Source: Planctomycetota bacterium
GTDB taxonomy: Bacteria > Planctomycetota > Phycisphaerae > UBA1845
DNA length: 41,249 bases
Assembly: GCA_016860685.1 (NCBI GenBank)
Contig: BOJX01000018.1
Coordinates: forward strand, 1 to 41,249
Direction: 5' to 3'
In this document: piece after piece, positions 40,144 through 41,249 of the stretch
Layout: each line of letters starts with the position of its first letter
How positions within the stretch are numbered: the stretch's first letter is position 1
The notes under the pieces: generated by a model
The model's database searches: none
Told to the model about the DNA's origin: nothing
What the model saw: only the letters and a program-made list of their open reading frames with translations
Translations under genes and position numbers: made by a program

Positions 40144-41249
40144 ATGAAGAAGCATGGCGTAAGGAAGGCATGGTTGGCGAGCGTGGTGATGACGGCGGGG
40201 GCGTTCGCCGCCGTACCGGTAGGAACGGGGATTACGTATCAGGGTCGGCTCACGGACGGTGGTCAGCCGGCCAACGGTCTGCACGACATCCGGGCGACCC
40301 TGTTTGACGCGCTTGCGGGCGGAAACCAGGTCGGTCCTGTCGTGACCAGGAGCAACGTTTCCGTCACCAATGGGCTGTTTACGACGGAGTTAGACTTCGG
40401 CAATGTGTTTGGTGACGTGGCGCTTTTCATGCAGCTTCAGGTCAGTCCCGCCGGACTGAACCAGTTCGAGACGCTGACGCCGAGGCAACGGCTTACGCCG
40501 ACTCCGTTCGCGCTGAAGGTGCCGGGCATCGATGGACACTCGCTCAATGCCGCCGACGGCAGCCCCGTGGACGCGCTGTTTGTGAACAATGACGGCAACG
40601 TGGGCATCGGGACGCTGGCGCCCACGTCCAAACTGCACGTCACCGGAAGCCCGATCGTGGTCGAAAACATCGGGGATCAGGCGGACCTGTTCTGGTTCGG
40701 CAGCGAGCGCTCCTGGGTCGCCCGCCAGCAAGGCACAGGCGCTGCGGCAGCGCTGAAGCTTCAGAGCATCGGCGGCGGCGGAAACAAGAACTTCATTATC
40801 CAGACCGATGGTTTTGTGGGGATGGGCAACACCCTCAGTCCGCGAGCGCCGCTTCACGTGTCCTACTCTGATCCCTTCCTCGTGCTTCAGGACACCGGAG
40901 CGACGAGCACGCAGGTTGGCTACGTGGCCTTCTGGAACAGCATCCCGCAAGAGACCGCGTGGGTCGGTTACGGCACGCCGGGAAGCCCACACTTTTCCGT
41001 GGTTAACGCTCGTGCCGGTGGAGACATCATGCTCTTGCCCGGCGCAGGCGGCGTCGTGAGCGTCCCGGTGCTCGAAATCACTGGCGCGGACCTGGCGGAG
41101 AAGTTCCCCACCTCCGACGCGGTCGAACCGGGGATGGTCGTGGCGATTGATCCCGCGAACCCCGGCAAGCTCTGCCTGGCGCGCGGGGCGTACAACCGGT
41201 GCGTGGCGGGCATCGTCAGCGGGGCGAACAACTTCCCCGTGGGCGCGGT
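40144..41249 (+). CDS. Secreted tail-fibre-like protein, 5' part (cut by window edge)
   Basis: The frame is open from the ATG at 40144, behind a good AAGGAG site, to the right edge (368 codons). A signal peptide (KAWLASVVMTAGAFAA) is followed by GTGITYQGRLTDGGQPANG and LHDIRATLFDA, then NGLFTTELDFGNVFG and QRLTPTPFALKVPG. This is a recurring N-terminal pattern in exported proteins of planctomycetes and some other phyla. Next come repeats that resemble phage tail-fibre collars: NVGIGTLAPTSKLHV, GFVGMGNTLSPRAPLHVSY. Toward the edge LEITGADLAEKFPTSD and PGMVVAIDPANPGKLCLA resemble the region preceding an intramolecular chaperone (S74-type) domain, but that domain would lie beyond the window. Probably a cell-surface or appendage protein. 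It is 154 nt after the preceding secreted protein gene. Confidence 0.85.
   Translation, partial: MKKHGVRKAWLASVVMTAGAFAAVPVGTGITYQGRLTDGGQPANGLHDIRATLFDALAGGNQVGPVVTRSNVSVTNGLFTTELDFGNVFGDVALFMQLQVSPAGLNQFETLTPRQRLTPTPFALKVPGIDGHSLNAADGSPVDALFVNNDGNVGIGTLAPTSKLHVTGSPIVVENIGDQADLFWFGSERSWVARQQGTGAAAALKLQSIGGGGNKNFIIQTDGFVGMGNTLSPRAPLHVSYSDPFLVLQDTGATSTQVGYVAFWNSIPQETAWVGYGTPGSPHFSVVNARAGGDIMLLPGAGGVVSVPVLEITGADLAEKFPTSDAVEPGMVVAIDPANPGKLCLARGAYNRCVAGIVSGANNFPVGA

Noticed and set aside
1-41249. tRNA, rRNA or transposase genes
   Set aside because: I found no cloverleaf with a T-loop signature, no rRNA-like stretch and no transposase motif on either strand by reading; a covariance-model scan was not possible.

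Overview
The window looks like a chromosomal segment of a high-GC, diderm bacterium, most likely a member of the Planctomycetota (perhaps a Phycisphaerae-like lineage). The indications are an ECF-type sigma factor gene placed 3 nt before a PknB-type kinase with a long TPR tail, a second kinase of the same design, a HEAT-repeat lipoprotein, large secreted proteins of planctomycete style, and lipid A (lpxD), TolC-type outer-membrane and PBP4-type peptidoglycan genes together. The taxonomic placement is inference from gene content. No rRNA, tRNA, CRISPR array, integrase or complete insertion sequence was seen, so this reads as core or housekeeping chromosome with several lineage-specific genes.

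Layout. 1-2600 (minus): MFS transporter, redox repressor Rex and a PhzF-family isomerase that runs off the left edge. 2839-8800 (plus): HEAT-repeat lipoprotein, a decayed S41 peptidase, queG and wecB; the last two are 7 nt apart. 8737-13935 (minus): a Ser/Thr kinase with TPRs whose 3' end overlaps wecB, then an AbgT-type transporter with a 195-aa membrane-anchored partner joined by an ATGA overlap. 14112-22544 (plus): PBP4/DacB, a YdeP-like molybdopterin oxidoreductase, MgtC, then the sigma factor-kinase pair. 22562-24260: a small lipoprotein (minus), a small membrane protein and a family 2 glycosyltransferase (plus). 24292-27517: a TolC-like protein divergent from a Rieske oxygenase. 27645-30699: an unknown membrane protein, lpxD, and a secreted ABHD14-like hydrolase. 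30885-33523 (plus): a membrane-anchored transglutaminase-like protein and a lipoprotein with three 128-residue repeats. 33652-38215 (minus operon): hpt, a GT39-like glycosyltransferase with TPR tail, and a zinc-ribbon/membrane protein carrying a NUDT22-like Nudix domain. 38216-39080: a long non-coding stretch with repeats and hairpins. 39081-41249 (plus): two secreted proteins, the second cut by the right edge.

Functional themes are the cell envelope (wecB, lpxD, dacB, TolC, GT2, GT39), signalling (two kinases, one sigma factor, Rex) and nucleotide or tRNA metabolism (hpt, queG, Nudix). The items I find most worth a second look are the NUDT22-like membrane fusion, the secreted ABHD14-like hydrolase, the lipoprotein built from an unnamed 128-aa repeat, the AbgT partner protein, a 30-residue insertion inside one kinase catalytic loop, and three genes whose -10-like hexamers sit 6-8 nt before the start codon, which would give leaderless mRNAs. 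I did not find a clear-cut defence island or other complete novel system.
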